Source: Phenylobacterium sp. (GTDB lineage Bacteria > Pseudomonadota > Alphaproteobacteria > Caulobacterales > Caulobacteraceae). From it: a stretch of 64,000 bases of DNA. The stretch lies in assembly GCF_013911965.1 (NCBI RefSeq), contig NZ_JACESE010000015.1:35336-99335 (forward strand), written 5' to 3'. This document shows positions 35,733-46,945 of the stretch, in pieces (position 1 is the first letter of the stretch; every line of letters begins with the position of its first letter). The notes below the pieces were generated by a model. It was given only the letters and a program-made list of their open reading frames with translations, searched no databases and was not told where the DNA came from. A program made the translations under genes and the position numbers.

Positions 35733-37186
35733 TGGGCAAGCGTCTTTCCGACATCCTGCGCCGCGACCTGGCGGGCGACTGCGAGATTTCCGGCGTCACC
35801 GCCGACAGCCGCAAGGTGAAGCCGGGCTTCCTGTTCGCCGCCCTGCCGGGCGCCAAGGCCGACGGCGCGGCCTTCGCCGCCCAGGCGGCCGAGGCGGGCG
35901 CAGCCGCCGTGATCGCCGGCCAGCCGATCCAGGGGCTGTCCATCCCGGTGATCGAGGTCGCCGACCCCCGGCGCGCCTACGCCCTGGCCGCCGCCGCCTT
36001 CTGGGGCGCCCAGCCGCAGACCTGCGTCGCGGTCACCGGCACCAACGGCAAGACCTCGGTGGCCGCCTTCTGCCGCCAGATCTTCAACAGCGCCGGCCGC
36101 CGGGCCGCCAGCATGGGCACGCTGGGCGTGCGGGCCACCGGGCCGGGGCTGGACGAACAGCTCACCCCGCCGGGCCTGACCACGCCCGACGCCGCCGACA
36201 TGGCCGAACTGCTGGCGAAGCTGGTCGAACTGGAGGTCACGCACCTGGCGCTGGAGGCGTCGTCCCACGGCGTCGATCAGCGCCGCCTGGACGGGGTCAC
36301 CCTGAAGGCCGCGGGCTTCCTGAACCTGACCCAGGACCATCTGGACTATCATGGCACCATGGCCGCCTATCGTGCGGCCAAGCTGCGCCTGTTCGAGAGC
36401 CTGCTGCCGCGCGGGGCGACGGCCGTGCTGAACGCCGATTCCGACGCCTTCGGCGCCTTCGCCGCCGCCGCGGTGCAGTCGGGGCAGGGACTGATCACCG
36501 TCGGCGAGGCGGGGGAGACCCTGCGCCTGGCGCGTCGCGAGCTGCAGCCGGACGGTCAGAGGCTGAGCCTGGCCTATGACGGCCGCATGTGGGACCTGCG
36601 CCTGCCGCTGGCGGGCGCGTTCCAGGCCTCCAACGCCCTCGTCGCCGCCGGCCTCTGCCTGGCCGCGGGCGAGAGCATCGAGACGGTCATGGCCGGGCTG
36701 GAGCGCCTGCAGGGCGCCCCGGGACGCCTGCAGCGGGTCGGGGCCGGTCCGCGCGGGGGCGAGGCCTATGTGGACTACGCCCACACCCCCGACGGGCTGG
36801 AGACCGTGCTCAAGGCCCTGCGGCCCCATACCCGCGGCCGGCTGATCGTCGTCTTCGGCGCCGGCGGCGATCGCGACGCCGCCAAGCGGCCGCTGATGGG
36901 CCGGGCCGCCGCCGAACTCGCCGACATCGCCATCGTCACCGACGACAATCCGCGCAGCGAGGACCCGGCCGCCATCCGCGCCCAGGTGCGCGCCGGCGCG
37001 CCCGGCGCCCAGGACATCGGCGACCGTCGCGAGGCGATCCGGGCCGGCGTGGCCCAGCTTCGCGAGGGCGACGTGCTGGTGGTGGCCGGCAAGGGTCACG
37101 AGCAGACCCAGACCATCGGCGGCGTGGCCCACCATTTCGACGACGTGGCCGAGACGGCGGCGGCCCTGGAGCTCGACCATGTCTGA
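35732..37186 (+). CDS. murE: UDP-MurNAc-L-Ala-D-Glu:meso-diaminopimelate ligase MurE
   Basis: A 484-residue Mur ligase adding the third amino acid of the stem peptide. ATP-binding loop VTGTNGKTSVAAF; central motifs ASSHGVDQRRLDGV and NLTQDHLDYHGTM; C-terminal VTDDNPRSEDP. The DNPR motif marks specificity for meso-diaminopimelate. It overlaps murF by 8 bases. Confidence 0.96.
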   Translation: MGKRLSDILRRDLAGDCEISGVTADSRKVKPGFLFAALPGAKADGAAFAAQAAEAGAAAVIAGQPIQGLSIPVIEVADPRRAYALAAAAFWGAQPQTCVAVTGTNGKTSVAAFCRQIFNSAGRRAASMGTLGVRATGPGLDEQLTPPGLTTPDAADMAELLAKLVELEVTHLALEASSHGVDQRRLDGVTLKAAGFLNLTQDHLDYHGTMAAYRAAKLRLFESLLPRGATAVLNADSDAFGAFAAAAVQSGQGLITVGEAGETLRLARRELQPDGQRLSLAYDGRMWDLRLPLAGAFQASNALVAAGLCLAAGESIETVMAGLERLQGAPGRLQRVGAGPRGGEAYVDYAHTPDGLETVLKALRPHTRGRLIVVFGAGGDRDAAKRPLMGRAAAELADIAIVTDDNPRSEDPAAIRAQVRAGAPGAQDIGDRREAIRAGVAQLREGDVLVVAGKGHEQTQTIGGVAHHFDDVAETAAALELDHV

Positions 37187-38576
37187 GCCGCTCTGGACCT
37201 CGCAGGAGATCGCCCAGGCGACGGGCGGGCGCGTGGAGGGCGGCGGCTTCGCCGTCGCCGGCGTCTCCATCGACAGCCGCAGCATCGAGCCGGGCGACCT
37301 GTTCATCGCGCTGGCCGGCGCCCGCGACGGGCATGAGTTCGTGGCCCAGGCCCTGGAAAGGGGCGCGGCCGCCGCCCTGGTCTCCCGTCCCGTGGACGGG
37401 CCCGCCGTGGTGGTCGAGGACACCTTCCAGGCCCTGGAGGCCCTCGGCGTCGCCGCCCGCGAGCGCGCGCCGCAGGCCAGGCGCGGCGCCGTCACCGGCT
37501 CTGTGGGCAAGACCAGCGTCACGCAAGCCGTTCGCGCGGGCCTGACCCTGGCCGGGCCGGCCCACAGCTCGGTCAAGTCCTACAACAACCACATCGGCGT
37601 GCCGCTCACGCTCGCCCGCATGCCGCGGGAGACGGCGCGCGCCGTCTTCGAGATCGGCATGAACCACGCCGACGAGATCACGCCCCTGTCGCAGATGGTG
37701 CGTCCGCATGCGGCGGTGATCACCACCGTCGGCCCCGTCCATGTGGAGAACTTCCCGGACGGGGAGATCGGCGTGGCCCGGGCGAAGGCCGAGATCTTCG
37801 CGGGCCTCGTTCCCGGCGGCGCGGCGATCCTGAACGCGGACAATGCCTGGTTCGACCTGTTGGCCGCCGAGGCGCGCGCCGCCGGCGCGACCGTGATGAC
37901 CTTCGGCACGGGGGAGGGCGCCGATGCGCGCCTGACCGCCTTCAGTCCGGGACCCGGCCAGGCGATCGTCCGGGCGCGCCTGCATGGCCGTGATCTGGAG
38001 TTCCCGATCCTGCAGACCGGCTTCCACTGGGGCCTCAACAGCATGGCCGTGCTGCTGATGCTGGAGGCGCTGGAGGTCCGTCTGGACGACGCCGTCGCCG
38101 CCCTGGGGGCTTTCGAGCCCCTGGCCGGCCGCGGGGCCGAGCGCCACGTGCCGCTGAAGGGCGGCGCCTTCACCCTGATCGACGAGAGCTACAACGCCAA
38201 TCCGGTCTCCATGGCCGCGGCCATCGCCAGCCTCGGCGCCCGCAAGCCCGAGGGGCGGCGGATCGTCGCGCTGACCGACATGCTGGAGCTGGGCGCCGAG
38301 GCGCCGGCCTATCACGCGGCGCTGGCGGGCCCGCTGGAGGCTGCGGGCGTCGATCTCGTCTTCTGCGGCGGACCGCTCATGAAATCCCTCTGGGACGCCC
38401 TTCCTTCGACTCGTCGGGGCGGTTACGCCTCCTCTGCGGTCGAGCTGGGGCCGCAGATCGTCCAGGCCGTAGAGCCCGGCGACGTGGTGATGGTTAAGGG
38501 TTCAAACGGTTCCAAAGCCGGTGCGGTCGCCGCCGCCCTGGCCGAGGTCGGCCGTGCGCAAGGGGGACGGGGCTGA
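37179..38576 (+). CDS. murF: UDP-MurNAc-tripeptide:D-Ala-D-Ala ligase MurF
   Basis: A 465-residue Mur ligase that adds the D-Ala-D-Ala dipeptide. ATP loop [28 protein letters not shown] and [10 protein letters not shown] in the central domain; [12 protein letters not shown] in the C-terminal domain. The dipeptide comes from Ddl, encoded further right in this window. Its stop overlaps mraY by one base. Confidence 0.96.
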   Translation: MSEPLWTSQEIAQATGGRVEGGGFAVAGVSIDSRSIEPGDLFIALAGARDGHEFVAQALERGAAAALVSRPVDGPAVVVEDTFQALEALGVAARERAPQARRGAVTGSVGKTSVTQAVRAGLTLAGPAHSSVKSYNNHIGVPLTLARMPRETARAVFEIGMNHADEITPLSQMVRPHAAVITTVGPVHVENFPDGEIGVARAKAEIFAGLVPGGAAILNADNAWFDLLAAEARAAGATVMTFGTGEGADARLTAFSPGPGQAIVRARLHGRDLEFPILQTGFHWGLNSMAVLLMLEALEVRLDDAVAALGAFEPLAGRGAERHVPLKGGAFTLIDESYNANPVSMAAAIASLGARKPEGRRIVALTDMLELGAEAPAYHAALAGPLEAAGVDLVFCGGPLMKSLWDALPSTRRGGYASSAVELGPQIVQAVEPGDVVMVKGSNGSKAGAVAAALAEVGRAQGGRG

Positions 38577-39685
38577 TGTTCTATTGGCTCTACACGCAGC
38601 TGGCGGCCGAGGGGCATATTCCGCTCCTCAACCTGCTGAAATATCTCACCTTCCGTACCGGAATGGCGCTGTTCACCGCCCAGCTGGTGGTGATCGCCAT
38701 GGGCTCGCGCTTCATCCGCTGGATGCAGGCCAAGCAGGGCAAGGGCCAGCCGATCCGCGCCGAGGGCATCGAGCGGCACATCGTCGAAAAGGCCGGCACG
38801 CCGACCATGGGCGGGGTGATGATCCTGGCCGGCCTGATCGTCGGCACCCTGCTGTGGGCCGACCTCTCGAACGTCTATGTCTGGGTGGTCCTGTTCGTGA
38901 CCGCCAGCTACGGCGTCCTCGGCTTCACCGACGACTACGCCAAGGTCACCAAGCAGACGACCGCAGGGGTTTCCAGCCGGCTGCGGCTGATCCTCGAGAT
39001 CGCCGTCGCCGTGGCCGCGGTGACCATCCTCGTCCTGTACGGCGGCCGCACGGCGGAGTCGCCCGACCTGCCGACGGCGCTGGCCTTCCCGATCTTCAAG
39101 GCGCTGCTGCTCGACCTGGGCTGGTTCTACCTGGCCTTCGGGGCCTTCGTGATCGTCGGCGCGGCCAATGCGGTGAACTTCACCGATGGGCTCGATGGCC
39201 TCGCCACCGTGCCGGTGATGATCGCCGCCGCCGCCTTCGGCCTGATCGCCTATCTGGTCGGCAACTATCTGTTCGCCAACTACCTGCAGCTCCACTTCGT
39301 GCCCGGCGTGGGCGAGGTGGCGGTCTTTTGCGGAGCCATTATCGGGGCCGGTCTGGGCTTCCTCTGGTACAACGCCCCGCCGGCCAAGATCTTCATGGGC
39401 GACACGGGTTCGCTGGCGCTCGGCGGCGCGCTCGGCGCCGTGGCCGTGGCCACCAAGCACGAGATCGTGCTGGCCATCGTCGGCGGCCTCTTCGTGCTCG
39501 AGACCCTGTCGGTGATGATCCAGGTGGTCTCGTTCAAGCTCACCGGACGCCGCGTCTTCCGCATGGCGCCCATCCACCACCACTTCGAAAAGCTCGGCTG
39601 GTCGGAGTCCACCGTCGTGATCCGCTTCTGGATCGTGGCCGTGGTCCTGGCCCTCATCGGCCTTGCGACCCTGAAGCTGAGATAG
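38576..39685 (+). CDS. mraY: phospho-MurNAc-pentapeptide translocase MraY
   Basis: A 369-residue polytopic membrane enzyme (about ten helices) that attaches phospho-MurNAc-pentapeptide to undecaprenyl phosphate, forming lipid I. Signatures: [23 protein letters not shown] (catalytic Asp pair), [14 protein letters not shown] and [13 protein letters not shown], with [13 protein letters not shown] near the C-terminus. Length matches the family. Confidence 0.97.
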   Translation: MFYWLYTQLAAEGHIPLLNLLKYLTFRTGMALFTAQLVVIAMGSRFIRWMQAKQGKGQPIRAEGIERHIVEKAGTPTMGGVMILAGLIVGTLLWADLSNVYVWVVLFVTASYGVLGFTDDYAKVTKQTTAGVSSRLRLILEIAVAVAAVTILVLYGGRTAESPDLPTALAFPIFKALLLDLGWFYLAFGAFVIVGAANAVNFTDGLDGLATVPVMIAAAAFGLIAYLVGNYLFANYLQLHFVPGVGEVAVFCGAIIGAGLGFLWYNAPPAKIFMGDTGSLALGGALGAVAVATKHEIVLAIVGGLFVLETLSVMIQVVSFKLTGRRVFRMAPIHHHFEKLGWSESTVVIRFWIVAVVLALIGLATLKLR

Positions 39686-39704
39686 GGAGGCTGGTGCTCG
39701 TCCG

Positions 39705-41120
39705 ATGATCCCGGTCCGCGGCTTCGAAGGCAAGACGGTGGCGGTGTTCGGCCTGGCCCGTACGGGGCTTGCGGCCGCGCGCGCCCTGCAGGCCGGCGGC
39801 GCCCAGGTGGCCCTGTGGGACGAGCGCCCAGCCGCGCGCGAGGCTGCGGCGGCCGAAGGGTTCGAGCTTGTGGACCTCAACTCCGCCGACTGGTGGAGCT
39901 TCGCCGCCCTGGTCCTGTCGCCGGGCGTCCCGCTCACGCATCCGACGCCGCACTGGACGGTCGAACGGGCCAAGGCGGCCGGCGTCGAGATCATCGGCGA
40001 CATCGAGCTCTTCGCCCGCGCGGTGAACGCCGCGCCGGAGCACAAGCGGCCCAAGGTGGTCGCCATCACCGGCACCAACGGCAAGTCCACCACCACCGCC
40101 CTGATCGGCCACATCTGCGCCCATGCGGGCCGCGACACCCGCATCGGCGGCAATATCGGCTACGGGGTGCTCGGCCTCGACGACATGCACGGCGGCGCGG
40201 TCTATGTGCTGGAGGTCTCCTCCTACCAGCTCGACCTGACGCACAGCCTCAAGCCCGACGTCTCGATCCTGCTCAACATCACGCCCGACCATCTGGACCG
40301 CCACGGCGGCATGGACGGCTATGTGGCGGCCAAGCGCCGGGTGCTGCTGAACCAGGGCAAGGGCGATGTCGCAGTCATCGGCGTGGACGACGCCTACTGC
40401 CAGCGCATCTGCACGGAGATCACCGCGGCCAACCGCCGGACCATCGTGCCGATCTCGTCCTCCAAGGCCATAGGCCGCGGGGTCTATGTGCTGCAGGGCC
40501 TGCTCTACGACGCCACCGGCGAACGCGCCGTGGAGATCGCCGACCTGCTGCGGGCCCGCTCCCTGCCGGGCCGCCACAACTGGCAGAACGCGGCGGCCGC
40601 CTATGCCGCCGCCCGGGGCCTGGGCCTGTCGGCCGAGGAGGCCGCCGAGGGCCTGATGACCTTCCCGGGCCTGGCCCACCGGATGGAGACGGTCGGCCAG
40701 GTGGGCCGCGTGCGCTTCGTCAATGATTCCAAGGCCACCAACGCCGACGCCGCGCGCCAGGCCATGTCCAGCTATCCGAAATTCTACTGGATCGCCGGCG
40801 GTCAGGCGAAGGCCGGCGGCATCGAGAGCCTGACCGACCTCTTCCCGCGCATCGAGAAGGCCTACCTGATCGGGGAGGCCGCTCCCGTCTTCGCCGACGT
40901 GCTGGACGGCAAGGCCCCGGTCGCTGAGTGCGGCACGCTGGAGCGGGCCGTGGAGCGCGCCTATGCCGACGCCGCCGCGTCCGGCCAGGACGCCGTCGTT
41001 CTGCTGTCGCCGGCCTGCGCCTCCTTCGACCAGTTCGCCGACTTCGAGGCCCGGGGCGAGGCGTTCCGCGCCGCCGTCCAGGGGCTCGAGGCCCCCGTCC
41101 AGAAAGGCGCGCGCGCGTGA
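39705..41120 (+). CDS. murD: UDP-MurNAc-L-Ala:D-glutamate ligase MurD
   Basis: A 471-residue Mur ligase that adds D-Glu. N-terminal Rossmann part VAVFGLARTGLAAARAL; ATP loop ITGTNGKSTTTALI; EVSSYQLDLTHSLKPD and NITPDHLDRHGGMDGY in the centre; NDSKATNADAARQAM and LLSPACASFDQFADFEARG at the end. It lies 19 bases after mraY; its stop overlaps the GTG of ftsW. Confidence 0.97.
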   Translation: MIPVRGFEGKTVAVFGLARTGLAAARALQAGGAQVALWDERPAAREAAAAEGFELVDLNSADWWSFAALVLSPGVPLTHPTPHWTVERAKAAGVEIIGDIELFARAVNAAPEHKRPKVVAITGTNGKSTTTALIGHICAHAGRDTRIGGNIGYGVLGLDDMHGGAVYVLEVSSYQLDLTHSLKPDVSILLNITPDHLDRHGGMDGYVAAKRRVLLNQGKGDVAVIGVDDAYCQRICTEITAANRRTIVPISSSKAIGRGVYVLQGLLYDATGERAVEIADLLRARSLPGRHNWQNAAAAYAAARGLGLSAEEAAEGLMTFPGLAHRMETVGQVGRVRFVNDSKATNADAARQAMSSYPKFYWIAGGQAKAGGIESLTDLFPRIEKAYLIGEAAPVFADVLDGKAPVAECGTLERAVERAYADAAASGQDAVVLLSPACASFDQFADFEARGEAFRAAVQGLEAPVQKGARA

Positions 41121-42310
41121 GCACCGCCGACCACCTGATCAAGCCGAGCCAGGCGCACGCCTTCGCCCGCAGCGACCGCTCGCCGCTCGGCGTCTGGTGG
41201 TGGACCACCGACCGCTGGCTGCTGGGCGCCGTGGCCGTCCTGATCGGCCTGGGCATCCTGCTGTCCTTCGCCGCCAGCCCGGCGGCGGCGGCGCGGATGA
41301 ACGTCGGCGACCCCTTCCACTTCGCCCTGCGCCAGTGCGTTTTCGCCGTGGCGGGCGCCGGCGTCCTGCTGATCGTCTCGATGCTCGACGTGCGCGGCAT
41401 CCGCAGGCTCGCCTTCTTCACCTATCTGGCGGCCATCGCTCTGATGATCGCCCTGCCGTTCATGGGGCACAGCGCCAAGGGCGCGACGCGGTGGGTGGAG
41501 TTCGCCGGCTTCACCCTGCAGCCCTCCGAATTCATGAAGCCGGCCCTGATCGTGCTGGTGGCCTGGATGTTCTCCGAAGGGCAGAAGGGGGAGGGGGTGC
41601 CCGGCGTCTCCATCGCCTTCGCCCTCTATCTGACCTCGGTCATCCTGCTGCTGATCCAGCCGGACGTGGGCCAGACGGTGCTCATCACCGTGGCCTTCGG
41701 GGCCGCCTTTTGGATGGCCGGCGTGCCGCTCTCCTGGGTGATGCTGCTCGGCGGCGTGGCGGTGTGCGGCCTCTTCAGCACCTATTTCCTCTTCTCCCAC
41801 GTGGCCGACCGGGTGAACCGCTTCCTGCGGCCCGAAGCCGCCGACACCCACCAGGTGGACCGGGCGGCCGAGGCCATCGCCGCCGGCGGCCTCTTTGGCC
41901 GCGGCCCGGGCGAGGGCGTCATGAAGCGCCACGTGCCCGACCTGCACACCGACTTCATCTATTCGGTGGCCGCGGAGGAGTATGGTCTCGTCTTCTCGCT
42001 GATCGTCATCAGCCTCTTCGCGGTCATCGTCACCCGGGGCCTCTACAAGGCCATGAAGCTGTCCAACCCGTTCGAACAGGTGGCCGCCGCCGGCCTCTTC
42101 GTGATGGTGGGGCAGCAGGCGATCATCAACATCGCGGTGAACCTCAACATGATCCCGACCAAGGGCATGACCTTGCCGTTCATCTCCTATGGCGGTTCGT
42201 CCCTGATGGCCTCCGGTCTCACCGTGGGCATGGCTCTGGCGCTCACCCGACGTCGTCCGGGCGCCTATGCCCCGGCCGAGGGGCTCGCCAAGGCCGGCGC
42301 CTTCGCCTAA
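41117..42310 (+). CDS. ftsW: peptidoglycan glycosyltransferase FtsW
   Basis: A 397-residue SEDS-family membrane protein that polymerises lipid II at the septum with FtsI. About ten transmembrane helices; family motifs are ATRWVEFAGFTLQPSEFMK, LIQPDVGQTVLI, HTDFIYSVAAEEYGL and GMTLPFISYGGSSLMAS. The start is the GTG at 41117 in a GTGA overlap with murD. The N-terminal tail (about 30 residues) precedes the first helix. Confidence 0.96.
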   Translation: MSTADHLIKPSQAHAFARSDRSPLGVWWWTTDRWLLGAVAVLIGLGILLSFAASPAAAARMNVGDPFHFALRQCVFAVAGAGVLLIVSMLDVRGIRRLAFFTYLAAIALMIALPFMGHSAKGATRWVEFAGFTLQPSEFMKPALIVLVAWMFSEGQKGEGVPGVSIAFALYLTSVILLLIQPDVGQTVLITVAFGAAFWMAGVPLSWVMLLGGVAVCGLFSTYFLFSHVADRVNRFLRPEAADTHQVDRAAEAIAAGGLFGRGPGEGVMKRHVPDLHTDFIYSVAAEEYGLVFSLIVISLFAVIVTRGLYKAMKLSNPFEQVAAAGLFVMVGQQAIINIAVNLNMIPTKGMTLPFISYGGSSLMASGLTVGMALALTRRRPGAYAPAEGLAKAGAFA

Positions 42311-42320
42311 ACGCAGAGCC

Positions 42321-43421
42321 ATGCGCAAGCTCGCCGTGGTCGCCGCCGGGGGAACCGGCGGACATCTGTTCCCCGCCCAGGCGCTGGCCGAGACGCTCAT
42401 TGCGCGCGGCTGGCGCATCGTGCTCGCCTCGGACGAACGCGTCGCCGCCTTCGCCGAGAGCTTCCCCGCCGAGGAGCGGATCGGCCTCTCGGCCAGGACC
42501 TTCAAGTCCGGCGACCCGATCGGCATGGCCGCCGCCGGCCTGGCCATCGTCCAGGGCGTGATGCAGGCGCGGGCGGCCTTCAAGCGGCTGGACCCGGCGG
42601 TCATCGTCGGCTTCGGCGGCTACCCGTCCGTGCCCGGCCTGCTCGCCGGCATCACCCAGGGCCGGCCGACGGTGATCCACGAGCAGAACGCCGTCATGGG
42701 CCGCGCCAACCGCCGGCTGGCCAGCCACGTCCGCGCCGTCGCCTGCGCCTTCCCCACCCTGCAGAAGGCCCCGCCCAAGGTGGCGCAGAACGCCGTCGTG
42801 GTCGGCAATCCGGTCCGCCAGGAAATCCGTGACCTCGCCGACAAGCCCTACCTGCCGCCGGAAGAGGGCGGCACGCTGCGCCTCCTGGTCACGGGCGGCA
42901 GCCAGGGCGCGCGCCTGCTCTCCGAGCTGACGCCCGAGGCGATCCGCAAGCTGCCCGAGGGCCTGCGCACCCGCCTGCGCGTTCAGCAGCAGACGCGCAA
43001 GGAGTCCATGGACGCCGCGCGCCGCATCTATGCCGACGCCATGGTGGAGGCGGAGATCGCGCCCTTCTTCCGCGACATGGCCACCCGCCTGCGCCAGGCG
43101 CATCTGGTCGTGGGCCGCGCGGGGGCTGGGACGGTCTGCGAGTTCGCCATCGCCGGGCGGCCCTCCATCCTCGTGCCTCTGGCCATCGCGCTGGACGACG
43201 ACCAGGGCCAGAACGCCCAGGTGATGGTCGACGCCGGCGGGGCGGTCATGGCGCGCGAACACCAGCTCACCGTCGACTCCATGGCCAACGCCCTGGAGAA
43301 GCTGCTGACCAATCCCGAACGCCTGGCCCGCATGTCGGCCGGCGCCCGCTCCATCGCCAAGCCGGACGCCGCCGAGCGCCTGGCCGACCTCGTCGAACAG
43401 ACCGCCGCCCAGGGCCGTTAG
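42321..43421 (+). CDS. murG: UDP-GlcNAc transferase MurG
   Basis: A 366-residue GT-B glycosyltransferase that makes lipid II from lipid I. The glycine loop AAGGTGGHLFPAQAL opens the protein; HEQNAVMGRANR and GNPVRQEI follow; the donor site contains VTGGSQGAR and VGRAGAGTVCEFAIAGRPSILVPL. The start at MRKLAVVAAGG is 10 bases after ftsW. Confidence 0.97.
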   Translation: MRKLAVVAAGGTGGHLFPAQALAETLIARGWRIVLASDERVAAFAESFPAEERIGLSARTFKSGDPIGMAAAGLAIVQGVMQARAAFKRLDPAVIVGFGGYPSVPGLLAGITQGRPTVIHEQNAVMGRANRRLASHVRAVACAFPTLQKAPPKVAQNAVVVGNPVRQEIRDLADKPYLPPEEGGTLRLLVTGGSQGARLLSELTPEAIRKLPEGLRTRLRVQQQTRKESMDAARRIYADAMVEAEIAPFFRDMATRLRQAHLVVGRAGAGTVCEFAIAGRPSILVPLAIALDDDQGQNAQVMVDAGGAVMAREHQLTVDSMANALEKLLTNPERLARMSAGARSIAKPDAAERLADLVEQTAAQGR

Positions 43422-43454
43422 CGCCCGCGGCCCACCTTAAGGCCTTCCCTGACC

Positions 43455-44875
<1,421 letters not shown>

Positions 44876-44879
<4 letters not shown>

Positions 44880-45775
44880 GCTGGCGTGACGCCCTGCCGG
44901 CGGTCCGCGGCCGGCTGCTGCGCGACGAGCCGCTGGCGCCCTTCACCTGGTTCCGCGTGGGCGGGGCGGCGGACGTCCTCTTCCTGCCGGCCGACGCCGA
45001 GGACCTGGCGGCCTTCCTGAAGGCGCTTCCCCGCGAGGTCCCCGTCACGGTGCTCGGCGTCGGCTCCAACGTCATCGTCCGCGACGGCGGGGTGGAGGGC
45101 GTGGTCATCCGCCTGGCCGGCCGCGCCTTCGGCCAGATCGCCGTGGAGGGGACGCGCGTCACCGCCGGCGCCGCGGCGCTGGACGCCGCCGTCGCCCGGG
45201 CCGCCGCCAAGGCGGGCGTGGCGGGCCTGGAATTCTACGCCGGCATTCCTGGCTCGGTCGGCGGGGCGCTGACCATGAACGCCGGCTGCTACGGGTCGGA
45301 GACCAAGGACGTCCTGGTCTCCGCCTGGGGGATCGACCGCACCGGCGCCCGCCGGGACTTCGCCCTGGACGACTTCGGCTACGCCTATCGCCACAGCCAG
45401 GCGCCGGCCGACATCATCTGGATCGAGGCGACCTATGAGGGCCGGCCCGACGCGCCCGACGCGATCCAGGGCCGGATCGAGGCGATCACGGCCCGGCGCG
45501 AACAGAGCCAGCCGATCCGCGAAAAGACCGGCGGCTCGACCTTCAAGAATCCGGAGGGGCATTCCTCCTGGAAACTGGTCGACGAGGCCGGCTGGCGCGG
45601 CAAACCCTTCGGCGGGGCCATGTTCTCGCCCCTGCATGCCAACTTCATGATCAACACCGGCGAGGCCACGGCCGCGGACCTGGAAGGCCTGGGCGAGGCC
45701 GTCCGCGCCGACGTGAAGGCCAAGACGGGCGTCGACCTCCACTGGGAGATCAAGCGGATCGGCCGGCCCGCCTGA
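44876..45775 (+). CDS. murB: UDP-N-acetylenolpyruvoylglucosamine reductase MurB
   Basis: A 299-residue FAD enzyme that reduces enolpyruvyl-UDP-GlcNAc to UDP-MurNAc with NADPH. FAD-binding motifs [12 protein letters not shown] and [20 protein letters not shown]; the catalytic Ser-containing loop [17 protein letters not shown] and the C-terminal [12 protein letters not shown] are typical. It is the last dcw gene before the RND insertion. Confidence 0.96.
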
Positions 45776-45815
45776 GGCGGCCTTCCGGCGAACGCCGATC
45801 CGCCGCATTGCCATC

Positions 45816-45854
45816 GCTTACGACGTAAGCTAACACTGTTCAAATTGACGGTGT
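45816..45854. promoter_or_regulatory. two dyads upstream of the RND efflux operon
   Basis: GCTTACG-A-CGTAAGC (45816-45830) is a perfect 7-1-7 palindrome. Directly after it, ACACTG (45833-45838) and CGGTGT (45849-45854) form an imperfect inverted repeat (5 of 6 pairs) around the partly symmetrical TCAAATTGA. The latter resembles operators of TetR/AcrR repressors of RND pumps. No regulator gene is adjacent, so it would act in trans. Confidence 0.6.
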
Positions 45855-45874
45855 GAGCATCGGAGCGGCCGGGG

Positions 45875-46945
45875 ATGACGCGATCGAGCCTGTTGTCGAG
45901 CAGCGCGGCCATGGCCGCCGTTATGCTGCTCGCCGCCTGCGGCGGCGGGACGGAGGAGGCGGCCGAGCCGCCGCCGCCGGCCGTCGAGGCGGCGGCCGTG
46001 CGTCCCGCCGGCGGGCTTGATCGGGTCACCGCCACCGGGACCCTGCAGCGCCAGCGCGAAGCCCAGCTTTCCTTCCGCGTGCCTGGCGTCATCACCCAGC
46101 TTTCGGTGGAGGAGGGCGACCTCGTCCGAAAGGGCCAACTGATCGCGCGCATCGACCCGACGGCCGTGGAGGCCGGACGCCAGCAGGCCCTCGCCAGCCT
46201 GGAGCAGGCGCGGCGCAACTATGCGCGCGACCAAACCCTTTTCGAGCAGGGCTTCGTCAGCCGGCAGCGGCTGGACGACCGCAAGAGCGCGCTGGAGGCG
46301 GCCGAAGCGGCCTATGCGGCCGCCGCCTTCGACCGGCGCTGGGCGACGCTCGCCGCCCCGTCGGACGGGGTGGTGCTGTCGCGCCCCGCCGCGCCGGGCC
46401 AGGTGGTCCAGCCCGGACAGGCCGTGGTGGTGGTGGCCGACGCGGCCAGCCCGCTCGTCCTGCGTGCGCCGGTTCCGGACCAGGACGCCGCCCGGCTGCA
46501 GACCGGCGCCTCCGCCACCGTGCGCATCGGCGAGCGAGAGCTGCAGGGGCGCATCATCCAGATCGGCGGCCAGGCCGGACGCGCCACGGGCACGGTCAAT
46601 GTCGACATCGAGATTCCGCCCGGCCCCGGCCTGCGCAGCGGCCAGGTGGCGAGCGCCGAGATCTCCGCCCCGGCCGAGGGCGGGACGGACTTCGCCCGCG
46701 TGCCGGCCGAGGCCATCCAGGAGGCGCAGAACGGCCGCGCCTATGTCCTGCGGCTGGACAAGGGCGTGGCCCGCCGGACGGAAGTCGCCTTCGGCGGCTT
46801 CGAGGGCGACGACGCCCTGGTCCGCGGTCTGCCCGCGGACGCGCGGGTCATCACCGCCGGCGGCGGCTTCGTCGGCGACGGCGACAAGGTGCAGGTGGTC
46901 GACCCGCAGGCCCTGATCGCCCAGGCGCAGGACGCCGGCTCGTGA
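45875..46945 (+). CDS. RND efflux periplasmic adaptor, lipoprotein
   Basis: A 356-residue membrane-fusion protein. The N-terminal MTRSSLLSSSAAMAAVMLLAAC gives a lipobox with Cys22. The barrel-sandwich lipoyl half is SFRVPGVITQLSVEEGDLVRKGQLIARID, a short helical hairpin follows, and the second lipoyl part is LAAPSDGVVLSRPAAPGQVVQPGQ. It links the inner-membrane RND pump to an outer-membrane channel. It overlaps the pump gene by 4 bases. No outer-membrane factor is encoded here. Confidence 0.92.
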   Translation: MTRSSLLSSSAAMAAVMLLAACGGGTEEAAEPPPPAVEAAAVRPAGGLDRVTATGTLQRQREAQLSFRVPGVITQLSVEEGDLVRKGQLIARIDPTAVEAGRQQALASLEQARRNYARDQTLFEQGFVSRQRLDDRKSALEAAEAAYAAAAFDRRWATLAAPSDGVVLSRPAAPGQVVQPGQAVVVVADAASPLVLRAPVPDQDAARLQTGASATVRIGERELQGRIIQIGGQAGRATGTVNVDIEIPPGPGLRSGQVASAEISAPAEGGTDFARVPAEAIQEAQNGRAYVLRLDKGVARRTEVAFGGFEGDDALVRGLPADARVITAGGGFVGDGDKVQVVDPQALIAQAQDAGS

